Shown: in pieces, positions 20,650-30,929 of the stretch | Numbering within the stretch: position 1 is the first letter of the stretch | Layout of the letters: each line of letters starts with the position of its first letter | Assembly: GCA_902800595.1 (NCBI GenBank) | Contig: CADCFA010000007.1 | Span: forward strand, 1-64,000 | From: an uncultured Prevotellaceae bacterium | GTDB taxonomy: Bacteria > Bacteroidota > Bacteroidia > Bacteroidales > Bacteroidaceae | Direction of reading: 5' to 3' | Length of the DNA stretch: 64,000 nucleotides | The notes under the pieces: generated by a model | What the model was told of the DNA's origin: nothing | The model's database searches: none | Seen by the model: only the letters and a program-made list of their open reading frames with translations | Translations under genes and position numbers: made by a program

Positions 20650-20664
20650 ACGCCTGGTTCTCCT

Positions 20665-21663
20665 TTAGTTCTTTGCAGGCACTTCACCGAAGCGCTTGGG
20701 TTTCACATAATTATTAATCAGCGGTGTGAACGCATTCATGATGAGAATGGCGAACGACATACCTTCCGGATAAGCACCCCAGTTACGGATCACAACTGTC
20801 AGGAATCCGATAGCAACACCATAGATCAGCTGTCCCTTCGGTGTCATTGGTGATGTTACATAGTCCGTAGCCATGAAGATGGCACCCAGCATCAGACCAC
20901 CAGAGAGAATCACAGAGATGGGATCAGCATAGGCAGGATTAGCCAAATGGAGCAATCCGGCAAAGACAAACACAGTACCGATGATTGATACAGGAATGTG
21001 CCAAGTGATAATCTTCTTCCACAGCATATAAGCCAATCCGAGCAGAAGTGCCAGAGCACATATTTCACCCATGGCTCCTGCTCCATCAGGATGGTTTCCG
21101 AGTAACAGATCCAATGATGACGGCAACTGGTCGAGTACAGAGGCGTCACCACTCTTGATGGCCCACTTCATGATAGAAAGCGGTGTGGCACCTGTCTCAG
21201 CATCAAGATAACTGCTAAGTTGACCAGCCTTTGGCCAGGTGGTCATCTGTGCAGGAAAAGCCACCAACAGGGCTGCACGTCCCACAAGGGCTGGATTAAA
21301 GAGATTGTTGCCCAAACCTCCAAACGTCATCTTGGCTACACCTATAGCGAAAAGCGCACCGATAAGTATGATCCAGATGGGGAGGTTTGAGGGAAGGTTG
21401 AAAGCCAGAAGCAGACCCGTAAGGATAGCTGAGCCGTCCATGATAGTATTGCGCCCCTGCTTCAGGATATATTTGCTGATAGCCCACTCGAAGAACACGC
21501 AAGCTGCCACACTCGTTGCCGTAACAACAACAGATCCCAAGCCAAAGAAGTAAAACGTCACCATCAGGGCTGGCATCAAGGCGATGATTACCCCAAACAT
21601 GTTGCGTTCTACAGTATCAGTGCCATGGGCATGTGGCGATAATGATACAATTAATTTTCCCAT
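20665..21663 (-). CDS. rnfD: Rnf electron transport complex subunit D (flavinylated)
   Basis: RnfD is a polytopic membrane subunit that also carries covalent FMN. The 332-residue protein has 8-10 helices, the conserved segment GGLGNNLFNPALVGRA (115-130), and a flavinylation motif DAETGATPLS with Thr160 as acceptor. It follows rnfC after a short TTTTTAC-rich gap. Confidence 0.95.
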   Translation of the reverse strand: MGKLIVSLSPHAHGTDTVERNMFGVIIALMPALMVTFYFFGLGSVVVTATSVAACVFFEWAISKYILKQGRNTIMDGSAILTGLLLAFNLPSNLPIWIILIGALFAIGVAKMTFGGLGNNLFNPALVGRAALLVAFPAQMTTWPKAGQLSSYLDAETGATPLSIMKWAIKSGDASVLDQLPSSLDLLLGNHPDGAGAMGEICALALLLGLAYMLWKKIITWHIPVSIIGTVFVFAGLLHLANPAYADPISVILSGGLMLGAIFMATDYVTSPMTPKGQLIYGVAIGFLTVVIRNWGAYPEGMSFAILIMNAFTPLINNYVKPKRFGEVPAKN

Positions 21664-21664
21664 T

Positions 21665-21696
21665 GTATTTTTACTTTTTTACCTTTTTACTTTTTA
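21665..21696. repeat. TTTTTAC-type repeat between rnfC and rnfD
   Basis: Four T-runs of 4-6 separated by AC or ACC lie in the 23-nt space between the two genes and reach into the rnfC end. It resembles the arrays at 1719-1750 and 4487-4523. Confidence 0.55.
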
Positions 21697-23054
21697 GCAG
21701 CACGGCTGCGGATGATTCCCATGACAGTGCTCTTACCCTGGCGGATATTGTCGAGCAGGGGACGATGGGCCGGACATGTAAACTGGCACGAGCCACACTC
21801 TATACAGCTGACAATATCCTCATGCTCAGCACGTTCCCAATTCTGTACCTCAGAAATCTTGGCAAGCAGATACGGTTCAAGTCCCATCGGACAAGCACCA
21901 ACACACTTTGCGCAACGGATACAAGGCTGTGGTTCCTTACGACGGGCCTCATCACCGGAGATAATAGTCACAGAGTTGGTTCCCTTACAGATAGGCACTT
22001 CGACTGATGTTAAGGCCTTACCCATCATCGGACCACCTGCCAACAATTTGTTGTCACCTTCTGGCATACCGCCACAGGCATCAATCAGGTCCTTCATCGG
22101 CGTTCCCATACGCACCAGGAAATTACCCGGATTTTGGATTTGTTTACCTGTTACAGTGGTATAACGCTCAAAGAGAGGTTTATTCTTCATCACAGCCTCA
22201 TAGACGGCGAAGGCAGTACCTACATTCTGTACGATAGCCCCAACATTTACAGGAATAGCCGGAGGAGCTGGTACCTGTCGACGAATCACGGCATCAACCA
22301 ACTGCTTCTCACCGCCCTGCGGATAACGTTGTTTCAAAGGAACGACCTCTACTTTGTAGTTTGAGCCATTAAACTTCTCAGCACATTTCTTGGTGAGCAG
22401 TTCAATAGCGGGCATCTTATTGGTCTCGATGCCGATGTAGCCTGTTGTCACCTTAGCAGCCTTCATCAACAGCACCAGACCAACAAGTATCTCATCAGCT
22501 TTCTCCATCATCAGACGGAAGTCTGCTGTGATATAAGGCTCACACTCTACAGCATTGATAATCACACATTCGGCCTTGGCTGTTGGTGGAGGTGTCAGTT
22601 TGATAAAAGTGGGGAAGCAAGCGCCACCCATACCGACGACACCAGCGTTCTTTATCTTGTCAATAATAACCTCAGGAGTCAATTCCGGATGAGTTTCTAC
22701 AGTCTCCAATTTATCGGAACGATCAATACTTTCTTCCCATTCATCACCTTCTACATTAATGATAATAACGGGCTTACGATAACCTGTAGCATCAATAGCC
22801 GTATCAATCTTAAAGACGGTTCCACTAACAGATGAGAAAATAGGAGCTGATACAAACCCACCAGCTTCAGCAATCATGGTTCCCACTTTCACCTTATCAC
22901 CTTTCTGTACAACAGGCTTGGCGGGAGCACCGATATGCTGACCAAGAGGGAATATGGCCTGTTTAGGAAGCGCAGCCACTTGAGTCACAGCGTCATGGGT
23001 CAGCTTATTCTCCTCAGGGTGTATACCACCTATACTAAATGTTTTAATATTCAT
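21687..23054 (-). CDS. rnfC: Rnf electron transport complex subunit C
   Basis: RnfC is the peripheral subunit that binds NADH and FMN and carries two [4Fe-4S] clusters. The 455-residue protein has the Nqo1-like fold with GVVGMGGACFPT as the nucleotide-site motif. Cluster motifs are C378-IRCAKCVGACPMG and C417-IECGSCQFTCPAH. It starts 17 nt after rnfB. Confidence 0.96.
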   Translation of the reverse strand: MNIKTFSIGGIHPEENKLTHDAVTQVAALPKQAIFPLGQHIGAPAKPVVQKGDKVKVGTMIAEAGGFVSAPIFSSVSGTVFKIDTAIDATGYRKPVIIINVEGDEWEESIDRSDKLETVETHPELTPEVIIDKIKNAGVVGMGGACFPTFIKLTPPPTAKAECVIINAVECEPYITADFRLMMEKADEILVGLVLLMKAAKVTTGYIGIETNKMPAIELLTKKCAEKFNGSNYKVEVVPLKQRYPQGGEKQLVDAVIRRQVPAPPAIPVNVGAIVQNVGTAFAVYEAVMKNKPLFERYTTVTGKQIQNPGNFLVRMGTPMKDLIDACGGMPEGDNKLLAGGPMMGKALTSVEVPICKGTNSVTIISGDEARRKEPQPCIRCAKCVGACPMGLEPYLLAKISEVQNWERAEHEDIVSCIECGSCQFTCPAHRPLLDNIRQGKSTVMGIIRSRAAKK

Positions 23055-23071
23055 AACGAAGGTCTCCTTTC

Positions 23072-23965
23072 TTATTTAATGGAAATAGAAGATTCTGTAT
23101 CCTGGAAAGCACCACGGGAAGGTTTAGGAGCAGGTGCTGGTGTGGGGAAATTCACATCGCGGATAGCTTTTGTAGGACAGACTGTCACGCACTTACGACA
23201 CAACCGACATTTGTTGAAGTCGATATATGAGCAGTTGCTTTCAACTGTAATAGCGCCAAAAGGACATTCCTTCTCGCACTTTCCACAACCGATACAGCTG
23301 ACCTTACAGGCCTTCATTGATACAGCGCCTTTATCCTTATTAACACAAGACACGAAGACTCTCCTACCCTTCGGACCTTTCTTACGAAGCTCGATGATAT
23401 GACGTGGACAAGCTTTTACACAGGCTCCGCAAGAGGTACACTTATCCTCATCGACCTCAGGGATACCAGTATCAGGATTAACATGGATAGCATCAAACTG
23501 ACAAGCAGCCTCGCAATCGCCACAGCCTAAGCATCCAAAACCACAAGCTGTCTCTCCAGCACCACAGGCATGCATCGCTGAACAAGTGCGTAGTCCTGCA
23601 TACTCAGCAATGCGAGGACGATGCTCACATATACCATTACACCTCACAACAGCTACCATCGGCTCGGAGTCAGCTATTGCCATTCCAAGCAGATCAGCTA
23701 CCTTTCCCATTGTCTCGGCTCCACCAACAGGACAGAAGAGTCCCTCAAGGCTTCCTGCATCAGCACCTTTTACCAGCGCATCAGCCATACCGCTGCAGCC
23801 TGGGAATCCACATCCACCACAATTAGCGCCAGGTAGCACTTCGCTGACCTGCGCAATGCGAGGATCCTCATAGACAGCAAATTTCTTGGAGGCAGCAAAC
23901 AGCACAACTGCTGCTATCAAGCCGATAGCTCCTAAAACAATTACTGCAATCAAGATGAAATCCAT
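23072..23965 (-). CDS. rnfB: Rnf electron transport complex subunit B
   Basis: RnfB is the ferredoxin-like entry point. The 297-residue protein has one N-terminal membrane helix (about 4-26), a four-Cys Fe-S domain beginning NCGGCGFPGC (Cys49, 52, 57 and a fourth near 78), then several ferredoxin-type CxxCxxCxxxC motifs (CGFGCLGCGDCEAACQF, CTSCGACVKACP, CIGCGKCEKECPFG and CRLCRKCVTVCP). That is about five clusters. It follows rseC by 37 nt and is the first true Rnf gene. Confidence 0.95.
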   Translation of the reverse strand: MDFILIAVIVLGAIGLIAAVVLFAASKKFAVYEDPRIAQVSEVLPGANCGGCGFPGCSGMADALVKGADAGSLEGLFCPVGGAETMGKVADLLGMAIADSEPMVAVVRCNGICEHRPRIAEYAGLRTCSAMHACGAGETACGFGCLGCGDCEAACQFDAIHVNPDTGIPEVDEDKCTSCGACVKACPRHIIELRKKGPKGRRVFVSCVNKDKGAVSMKACKVSCIGCGKCEKECPFGAITVESNCSYIDFNKCRLCRKCVTVCPTKAIRDVNFPTPAPAPKPSRGAFQDTESSISIK

Positions 23966-24002
23966 AATGCTTAAATATATTTGCTTTTGTTTAATTAAAA
24001 AA

Positions 24003-24416
24003 TCATTCTATTGAAAAGGCGATCTTCTGCTGAATCTTGTCACGCATAAAATAGAGCGCCACATAATATGGTACCAATGCAACGAGAGATGTAATGGCAG
24101 CTATGCCTTCATCTGAGCTCAACTTCAGCATGATTAGAAGCACAGAAACGAGTATCAGAAACGGAACTCCAAAACTTAACAATAATGCCTTGTTTGCCAC
24201 ATCACGTGAGGCTCTAACAACCACGCTGTCACCCACCTTCAGTTGAGATATATCACTTACATTCATTACATCAATGACCTTCTCTTTTGATTCTGAAGCA
24301 TTACAATGCCCAGCGACTTTACAAGCCGCACAAGCAGATGTTTGAAGAATCCTCACTTGCACACATCCTTCATGAATTGATTCTATAATACCCGAATGGC
24401 TAATTATATTACTCAT
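24003..24416 (-). CDS. rseC: RseC/MucC family protein heading the Rnf operon
   Basis: The 137-residue membrane protein has the RseC pattern: an N-terminal cytoplasmic part with cysteines in SACAACKVAGHCN (Cys about 30-39), then two hydrophobic helices (about 75-95 and 103-122). RseC relatives go with Rnf/Rsx and are implicated in SoxR reduction in E. coli; the job here is probably Rnf assembly or regulation, inferred from position. It is the first gene after the promoter at 24464-24493. Confidence 0.85.
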   Translation of the reverse strand: MSNIISHSGIIESIHEGCVQVRILQTSACAACKVAGHCNASESKEKVIDVMNVSDISQLKVGDSVVVRASRDVANKALLLSFGVPFLILVSVLLIMLKLSSDEGIAAITSLVALVPYYVALYFMRDKIQQKIAFSIE

Positions 24417-24463
24417 GAGCTTATTTTAGTAGGCCTCTTTTTGCAAACTCAACTTTGCAATTG

Positions 24464-24493
24464 CAAAGGTACAAAATAATTGGGAATAAACAA
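24464..24493 (-). promoter_or_regulatory. Promoter of the rseC-rnfBCDGEA operon
   Basis: TACCTTTG (24464-24471) lies 19 nt downstream of TTG (24491-24493) on the minus strand. It diverges from the promoter at 24532-24563, with less than 40 nt between their -33 elements. Confidence 0.75.
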
Positions 24494-24531
24494 GCTTATT
24501 TATTTTTTTTTCGCAAAAATAACCGTAATCG

Positions 24532-24563
24532 TTTGTATTTATAGAGGATTTTTTATACTTTTG
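24532..24563 (+). promoter_or_regulatory. Promoter of the acidic protein gene
   Basis: TTTG (24532-24535) and TACTTTTG (24556-24563) have a 20-nt spacer. The ATG follows 24 nt after the -7 element. Confidence 0.8.
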
Positions 24564-24587
24564 CCCCGATTTAAATAATTACAAGCA

Positions 24588-25028
24588 ATGAACACCAGCG
24601 AACAGACCTTACAACAAATCGAAAGAGCCATCCGTAAGATTGCAGACAAATTTCCTGCTACGGAGGAAGCATCAATCATGACCGACATTCACATCCGTGT
24701 TAATCAAGAGACAGGTGAAATGGTGGCATTTAATGATGATGACAACGAAATTAACCGTTGTGTTGTTGAACAATGGATCAATAACACAGAAGATAATTTC
24801 TATGACCAGATTGTCCCTGTTATCAGAAAGAGCCTGATAAAACACAAAGATATCATAGAACAGATGTCTATTCTCAAACCGTTCTCCTTTGTTTTAGAAA
24901 ATGACGACAAAGAAAGTGTGGAAGAGTTATATCTTGTAGATGATGAAATGGTCATTATTGACCCCGACCTGATGGAAGGCTTAGACAAAGAACTGGATGC
25001 CTTTCTTGAAAAGCTTCTGAAAGAATAG
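24588..25028 (+). CDS. Conserved acidic protein of unknown function
   Basis: I do not recognise the family. The 146-residue protein is soluble and strongly acidic, with helical ends (TLQQIERAIRKIADKF at 6-21, LMEGLDKELDAFLEKLLKE at the C-terminus) and a central block with FNDDDNEINRC. No signal peptide or membrane helix is present. It has its own strong promoter divergent from the Rnf operon, and its stop abuts the convergent lipoprotein stop with no gap. The codon use and a clean promoter argue that it is real. Confidence 0.75.
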   Translation: MNTSEQTLQQIERAIRKIADKFPATEEASIMTDIHIRVNQETGEMVAFNDDDNEINRCVVEQWINNTEDNFYDQIVPVIRKSLIKHKDIIEQMSILKPFSFVLENDDKESVEELYLVDDEMVIIDPDLMEGLDKELDAFLEKLLKE

Positions 25029-25658
25029 TTATTCCAAAGAACTCTCACGCATCACAAATTTTCGTGCTGAATCAATATAATAGATTTCTTCATAGCGAGC
25101 CTTATACAATGTCTTGGAATAGTCTAAAAGACGTATCTCATAATCGCTGGTAATCGAAAAGTACTGAATAAACTCTTCAGGATTGATGTCATCGTTCTTA
25201 TCCTCGATGGCATACAAACATAATTTATCAACTGGCATATATTCATCATCCAAGGAGTACAGCCACAACGAATAGAGATGCGGCAACTCGTCTGTAGCTA
25301 TGAGTATCAGTTTAGCACCTATGCTCTCTGGCAGACTCACAGCCTTAGGCTCATTGCTATTCTGTAGTTCCAGATTCGATATAACTTCCTGTGGTACAGG
25401 TTTAAAGGCTGGCAGGAATTTGACATAATCCTCAGAATAACTAATGGGCAATGTCTGAAGATTTAAACTGTCATAGAACATTTTCATGGGATTGTCCGAA
25501 TCTTCCAAGTTGATACCCTGCAATTTCAAATGCTCATTAATCTCAACATTCTTCACACTATCAAGTTTATGAGACAGTTCTTCTGGCGACAGCTGTCTCC
25601 TGCCACCACATGATAGTAGCAGGAGCATCATCGCCAGTATAGCTGCAGGTTGTCTCAT
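25029..25658 (-). CDS. Putative lipoprotein, unknown function
   Basis: With the start at 25658 the protein has 209 residues and a lipoprotein signal (MRQPAAILAMMLLLLSC, Cys17). An upstream ATG at 25682 would overlap the preceding gene by 14 nt and put a polar stretch before the signal, so it is less likely. The rest is soluble, with acidic patches such as DEYMPVDK and DDINPEEFIQY. No family is recognised. It follows the GH10-like gene directly and probably shares its transcript. Confidence 0.7.
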   Translation of the reverse strand: MRQPAAILAMMLLLLSCGGRRQLSPEELSHKLDSVKNVEINEHLKLQGINLEDSDNPMKMFYDSLNLQTLPISYSEDYVKFLPAFKPVPQEVISNLELQNSNEPKAVSLPESIGAKLILIATDELPHLYSLWLYSLDDEYMPVDKLCLYAIEDKNDDINPEEFIQYFSITSDYEIRLLDYSKTLYKARYEEIYYIDSARKFVMRESSLE

Positions 25659-25668
25659 AGACAGTTTA

Positions 25669-27153
25669 TTAGAGCTTAACATTCTTCTTGGCTATTTTAC
25701 TTTCGTTCTGCAGACGGTCAAGTGCTGTAACCACATAAGTCCATTTCTCCTTGCCATTCTTATAAGGAAGTTTATAAAAAGGCTCATTGGTAATTGTCAA
25801 AATCTTCGATGGATCATTGACATCAATCTTCTCACCTTTAGCAAACCGATAAACTACAAATTTAACGATCTCATCATCCCAGCTCTTTGATTCTTGTGCT
25901 GTCCAGAATAAGACATAGTCGCTATCAATCCACATCGGCTTCAGTTTCTTTACCTTCTTCGGAGCTTTGTCATCAATATATGGCATCTCGGGCTGCAGAG
26001 CTGGATATTTCCAATACACATTACGCAATGACGTACCATAATTACCTATATTGTCAACAGCAGCCTTTGCATACCAAAGAATAGTGCCCTTTACATAAGA
26101 TAACTGTTTATGAAGCGCCATCTTAGCAGGTAGCTGATGAATTTTAGGATTTGTCAGGTCCGCATGTTTAACCGTACGCTCTACATCCTCACCAATGATC
26201 AATGGACGACTACCTGCATACTGATTCCACCACTTAATCAGCGTCTCGTAGTCAGCAGCTTTATTCCCAATTTCCCAATAAATCTGAGGCACACAATAGT
26301 CGAGCCAGCCATTGTTTATCCATAACAGCACATCAGCATAAAGATCATCGTAATTTTGCAGACCATTGGTATTACTTCCTATTGGTGAGTTCTTTTTATT
26401 TCTGTAGATTCCAAATGGCGAGATGCCCACTTTAACCCAAGGCTTTGTCTCATGGACGGTCTTATAGAACTGTTCAATAAACAAATTCACATTATAACGG
26501 CGCCAGTCTTTATGATCCTTGATTCCATTTGAATGTTCCTGAAACAGTTCATCATCAGGAATGGTTTCACCTTTAACAGGATATGGATAGAAGTAATCGT
26601 CCATATGAATGCCATCAACATCATAACGGCTCACAATATCCTTTGCTACCTCACAGATATAGTTACGATTCTCTTCTATACCAGGATTCAAGATAAACAG
26701 TTCGTCATAGGCAAAACAATTCATAGGTTTCCTGACAGCTATATGATTGCTGGCCAGTTGACGGGTTCCCTTTGTCTTTGCTCTATAGGGATTAATCCAT
26801 GCATGTAGCTCCATGCCACGCTTATGGCATTCTGTAATCATCCATTGTAATGGATCCCAGTATGGCTGTGGAGCAACTCCTTGCTTGCCTGTCAAGAAAC
26901 GGCTCCAAGGTTCAAGTTTACTCTCGTAAAGAGCATCACATTCCGGACGTACCTGAAAGATAATCACGTTTACCCCGTCTTTCTGCAATTCATCAAGCTG
27001 ATAGCTCAATGTCTGCTGCATCTTTACAGTACCCATTCCTTGGAACTGACCATTAACACATTGAATCCACGCACCGCGCATCTCCCGTTTTTGAGCCCCT
27101 GCTGTCAATGTTAACAGAAGCATTACCGATAAAAAAAGTAATATTCTCTTCAT
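25669..27153 (-). CDS. Family 10-like glycosyl hydrolase (GHL10/DUF187)
   Basis: The 494-residue exported protein has a signal peptide ([20 protein letters not shown]) and a TIM-barrel of the GHL10 type: REMRGAWIQCVNGQF, VNVIIFQVRPECDALYES, then GMELHAWINPYRA, DGIHMDDYFYPYP, and VGISPFGIYRNK. Related proteins are annotated as FenI-like or YngK-like, and some cleave peptidoglycan glycans; the substrate here cannot be told. The C-terminal 90 residues look like a fibronectin-type module. The ATG at 27153 overlaps the metH stop by one base; the GTG at 27156 is less likely. Confidence 0.85.
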   Translation of the reverse strand: MKRILLFLSVMLLLTLTAGAQKREMRGAWIQCVNGQFQGMGTVKMQQTLSYQLDELQKDGVNVIIFQVRPECDALYESKLEPWSRFLTGKQGVAPQPYWDPLQWMITECHKRGMELHAWINPYRAKTKGTRQLASNHIAVRKPMNCFAYDELFILNPGIEENRNYICEVAKDIVSRYDVDGIHMDDYFYPYPVKGETIPDDELFQEHSNGIKDHKDWRRYNVNLFIEQFYKTVHETKPWVKVGISPFGIYRNKKNSPIGSNTNGLQNYDDLYADVLLWINNGWLDYCVPQIYWEIGNKAADYETLIKWWNQYAGSRPLIIGEDVERTVKHADLTNPKIHQLPAKMALHKQLSYVKGTILWYAKAAVDNIGNYGTSLRNVYWKYPALQPEMPYIDDKAPKKVKKLKPMWIDSDYVLFWTAQESKSWDDEIVKFVVYRFAKGEKIDVNDPSKILTITNEPFYKLPYKNGKEKWTYVVTALDRLQNESKIAKKNVKL

Positions 27154-29903
27154 CACTCAAACATATTTTTCTTTTGTTTCTTGGCTTCTTCGTAGGACAA
27201 CAGTTCTTTTTGTTGAGACTGGTAATCCTCACGCAGATGTTCATATTTCTTAGATAGTTCTTGTTCTATCTGATTCTGGTTGTTCATAAGTCTGGCAGCA
27301 ACGAGTGCATTCTGAGAAGCATCCTTCATCCAGACCACAGGACCTGCATATACGGGAGCTATCTTTAACGCCACATGCAGTTCACTGGTTGTTGCACCAC
27401 CAATCATAATAGGAATGTCGAGTCCTGCACGTTGAAGTTCTTTTGCCACATTCACCATTTCCTCAAGACTTGGAGTAATCAGACCACTCAGACCGATGAT
27501 ATCAACATGTTCCTCTATGGCTTTCTTCACAATCTGCTCTGCAGGTACCATCACACCCATATCGATAATCTCATAATTATTGCAGGCCATAACTACCCCA
27601 ACAATGTTTTTACCAATATCATGTACATCACCCTTAACCGTTGCCAGCAGTACTTTTCCTGCACTGTTGGCACCTTCAGCTTTCTCGGCCTCTATATATG
27701 GTTGCAGAATTCCGACAGCCTGTTTCATGGTACGAGCAGTTTTCACGACCTGAGGCAGGAACATCTTTCCTTCCCCAAAGCGCTCTCCAACTGTGTTCAT
27801 TCCAGCCATCAAAGGACCTTCGATGATATCCACAGCATGCGGATAATGTTGTAATGCCTCCTTTAAATCATCTTCCAGATAATCACCAATGCCTTTCACC
27901 AGCGCTTCCTTCAGTCGCTCTTCTACTAAGAGATTTTTTCTGGATTCTTTATTATCATCAGTTTGACCGGAATGACTTAAAGCATTTGATTCATTTTGCT
28001 CAGCAGACAGACTACTTGCCAATGCTATCAATCGTTCTGACGCATCATGTCGCCGATTCAGGATAACGTCCTCAATAATATCCAGATGATTTTGAGGTAT
28101 CTCTGCGTATGTTACTTTTGACGACGGATTGACGATACCGAAGTCCATACCATTCTTTATGGCATGATATAAGAATACGGCATGCATTGCCTCACGTATA
28201 TAGTTATTGCCGCGGAACGAGAAACTCAGGTTACTAACACCGCCACTGATATGAGCACCTGGAAGATTCTTTTTAATCCATGCTGTAGCGTTGATAAAGT
28301 CTGCCGCATAACTATCATGCTCAGCCATACCCGTCGCCACTGCCAAGACATTAGGGTCGAAGATGATATCAAGCGGATTCATTCCAACCTGTTCTGTTAA
28401 CAAGCGATATGCCCGTTCTGCTATTTCTATACGACGTTCATAACTGGTGGCCTGTCCCTGCTCGTCGAAACACATCACAACGACAGCAGACCCAAAGCGC
28501 TTCACGTCACGGGCATGTTCCAAAAACTTCGCCTCACCTTCCTTAAGTGAGATGGAGTTAACGATGCTCTTGCCTTGCACACATTTCAATCCAGCCTTGA
28601 TAACTTCCCAATCTGAGGAGTCAATCATCACCGGAACTTTAGCAATGTCAGGTTCTGCAGAGATACGGTTAAGGAAATTAACCATCTCGGTCTTAGCTTC
28701 CAATAGTCCGTCATCCATATTAATGTCTATCACAAGAGCGCCATCAGCCACTTGTTTACGGGCAATAGTGAGAGCCTCGTCATAGTTTTTCTCTTTGATC
28801 AGTCGCAGGAACTTACGAGAACCAGCCACATTACAACGCTCTCCAACATTGACAAACTGCACTTCGGGTGTCACATCAAGCAACTCCAGTCCTGAAAGCC
28901 ACATTGTTTGTGGTTTAGCAACCAGCTGATGAGGCTGCTTCCCTTCAACCAATGGACAGTAGGCTGCAATAAAGGTCTCATCCGTACCGCAGCAACCGCC
29001 AATAATGTTCACCAGTCCTTCATCGACCAGTTCAGCCATCTTCGGAGCCATTGTCTCAGCAGTCTCATCATAAAGACCAAGAGAGTTGGGTAAGCCGGCA
29101 TTAGGATAGGCAGAAATATAATAAGGTGCACGTTTTGCCAGTTCCTTCAGGAACGGTTTCATCTGCGAGGCTCCGAAAGAGCAGTTCAGTCCGATAGAGA
29201 AAATAGGATAACTGCTGATACTTGCCAGAAAGGCGTCAAGGGTCTGTCCGCTAAGCGTACGACCTGCCAAATCGCTAACCGTTACAGACAGCATAATAGG
29301 TATCTCGCGCTGCCGTTTTTCCATCACCTGCATGGCTGCATCAATAGCCACTTTTGCGTTCAGCGTATCAAAGATAGTTTCAATGAGAAAGGCGTCAACC
29401 CCACCCGCCATCAGACCATCCATCTGCTCCCGATAGGCCACCAGCAATTCATCATAAGTCAGATCTCTTGCAGCAGGGTCGCTCACATCGGGTGACATCG
29501 AACAAGTCTTGTTTGTTGGTCCTATAGAACCAACTACAAAACGCGGTTTTGCTTCTGTACTGTATTTGTCTGCGACCTTTCGGGCTAAGCTGGCACCCGC
29601 AAGAGCCATTTCATAAGCCTGATCTTCCAATCCGTAATCTGCTTGAGAGATGCGTTGACTACTAAAGGTGTTGGTTGCAATAATGTCTGCGCCTGCCTCC
29701 AGATATTGACGGTGGATGTCAGAGATGACATCTGGCAGGGTGATTGAAAGCACATCGTTATTACCCTTCAATTGCCCTTTCAGATGCGTAAAACGGTCAC
29801 CACGGAAATCATCTTCAGTGAGACCGTAAGTCTGTATCTTTGTACCCATCGCTCCATCAAGGATGAGTATCCTTTCTTTGATGATATCGTCTAGTCTCTT
29901 CAT
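27153..29903 (-). CDS. metH: Cobalamin-dependent methionine synthase, short form
   Basis: The enzyme methylates homocysteine from methyltetrahydrofolate through B12. The 916 residues contain the homocysteine domain (about 1-320) with zinc ligands Cys241, Cys304 and Cys305; the pterin domain (about 350-620); and the B12 cap and binding domains (about 680-880), where His761 in GDVHDIG is the lower cobalt ligand. The C-terminal S-adenosylmethionine activation domain of E. coli MetH (1227 residues) is absent: the chain ends in a short charged tail. It overlaps smpB by ATGA. No cobalamin riboswitch is seen. Confidence 0.93.
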   Translation of the reverse strand: MKRLDDIIKERILILDGAMGTKIQTYGLTEDDFRGDRFTHLKGQLKGNNDVLSITLPDVISDIHRQYLEAGADIIATNTFSSQRISQADYGLEDQAYEMALAGASLARKVADKYSTEAKPRFVVGSIGPTNKTCSMSPDVSDPAARDLTYDELLVAYREQMDGLMAGGVDAFLIETIFDTLNAKVAIDAAMQVMEKRQREIPIMLSVTVSDLAGRTLSGQTLDAFLASISSYPIFSIGLNCSFGASQMKPFLKELAKRAPYYISAYPNAGLPNSLGLYDETAETMAPKMAELVDEGLVNIIGGCCGTDETFIAAYCPLVEGKQPHQLVAKPQTMWLSGLELLDVTPEVQFVNVGERCNVAGSRKFLRLIKEKNYDEALTIARKQVADGALVIDINMDDGLLEAKTEMVNFLNRISAEPDIAKVPVMIDSSDWEVIKAGLKCVQGKSIVNSISLKEGEAKFLEHARDVKRFGSAVVVMCFDEQGQATSYERRIEIAERAYRLLTEQVGMNPLDIIFDPNVLAVATGMAEHDSYAADFINATAWIKKNLPGAHISGGVSNLSFSFRGNNYIREAMHAVFLYHAIKNGMDFGIVNPSSKVTYAEIPQNHLDIIEDVILNRRHDASERLIALASSLSAEQNESNALSHSGQTDDNKESRKNLLVEERLKEALVKGIGDYLEDDLKEALQHYPHAVDIIEGPLMAGMNTVGERFGEGKMFLPQVVKTARTMKQAVGILQPYIEAEKAEGANSAGKVLLATVKGDVHDIGKNIVGVVMACNNYEIIDMGVMVPAEQIVKKAIEEHVDIIGLSGLITPSLEEMVNVAKELQRAGLDIPIMIGGATTSELHVALKIAPVYAGPVVWMKDASQNALVAARLMNNQNQIEQELSKKYEHLREDYQSQQKELLSYEEAKKQKKNMFE

Positions 29904-30382
29904 TTATATACTTTCATCGCCCTATCCATCTCCCTGCGGTCTTCTTTTTCCTTCAAAGTCTGGCGCTTATCAAACTCTTTCTTACCTTTACAAAGCGCAA
30001 TATCCATCTTAGCCCTACCCTTGCTGTCGATAAATACAAGGAGAGGTACTATCGTGTAACCTGTCTGCTTTGTTGCACTCTCAAGGGCTCGTATTTCCTT
30101 CTTTGTCAGCAACAGCTTCCTGTCGCGTTTCATTTCGTGATTATTATACGAACCATAGAAATAGGGACTGATATTCATACCTTTTACCCATAGCTCGCCA
30201 TTCATCACTACGCAATAGGTATCCACCAGACTGGCCTTTCCGAGTCGGATGCTTTTTATCTCCGTACCCGTCAGTACAATACCGGCAGTATAGGTCTCTA
30301 TGAAGAAGTATTCAAACGAAGCCTTCTTATTTTTGATCTGTACAGGGCTTTTCTTCCTGAGTTGTTCCTGCTCCTTGTTCAT
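29900..30382 (-). CDS. smpB: SsrA-binding protein
   Basis: SmpB delivers tmRNA to stalled ribosomes. The 160-residue protein has the beta-barrel core ([20 protein letters not shown], then [19 protein letters not shown]) and the basic C-terminal tail [17 protein letters not shown]. The stop overlaps the metH start by 4 nt, so the two are likely translated in concert although functionally unrelated. The tmRNA gene is not in this window. Confidence 0.95.
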   Translation of the reverse strand: MNKEQEQLRKKSPVQIKNKKASFEYFFIETYTAGIVLTGTEIKSIRLGKASLVDTYCVVMNGELWVKGMNISPYFYGSYNNHEMKRDRKLLLTKKEIRALESATKQTGYTIVPLLVFIDSKGRAKMDIALCKGKKEFDKRQTLKEKEDRREMDRAMKVYK

Positions 30383-30414
30383 ATCATATATTCAAAATGC
30401 CATGCTTCAATAGT

Positions 30415-30918
30415 TCATTGAATCGTAGCGAATTTCTCCAGATGATCATCGATATAGTGTGCGATATCTTCGGTCCATTCCTCCTCATTCTCAACAAACT
30501 TATCGTCGAGATCATCAAAATCTGGGAATTGTTCAAAGAGCGCCATAAACTCCTCGTCAGTACACTCCTTCTCTATCTCCTCACGATGTTTGAGCCATAA
30601 AGTATGGGCATCGTATATCAGTTTAGAAGGACCACGCATCTCCCAAAGCCGAAGCACTTTAGCCAGGGGATTTTTGAAGATGAAAGGACCATAGCCATTG
30701 TGAATCAGCTGCACAAAGCCACCATCCATAACCTCCTGATGCAGCACATCCCATGCCAGAAGCGTCATTTGGTCTGCATTCAACTCCGCCATAGTTTCAG
30801 GCGTCAGTTCACCACCAATAGTGTCATAGATAGCCTTCACGAACACATTCACAAAAGCATCCATGCCTTCCATCGCAGCCTGCTGCAAATCAGCATCTTT
30901 TACGATCACTTCTTTCAT
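30415..30918 (-). CDS. DMP19 (DUF4375)-like protein
   Basis: The 167-residue soluble acidic protein matches the DMP19/DUF4375 pattern: LNADQMTLLAWDVLHQEV, then DGGFVQLIHNGYG, a helical middle, and a Glu/Asp-rich C-terminus (FDDLDDKFVENEEEWTED). The founding DMP19 from Neisseria was described as a DNA mimic that binds a regulator; whether that holds here is unknown. It lies between smpB (32 nt) and walJ (11 nt) in the same direction. Confidence 0.75.
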   Translation of the reverse strand: MKEVIVKDADLQQAAMEGMDAFVNVFVKAIYDTIGGELTPETMAELNADQMTLLAWDVLHQEVMDGGFVQLIHNGYGPFIFKNPLAKVLRLWEMRGPSKLIYDAHTLWLKHREEIEKECTDEEFMALFEQFPDFDDLDDKFVENEEEWTEDIAHYIDDHLEKFATIQ

Positions 30919-30929
30919 TACTTATTTCT

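Noticed and set aside
30383..30414. Cobalamin riboswitch for metH
   Set aside because: metH is inside a coupled operon and the upstream gaps are too short for the element.
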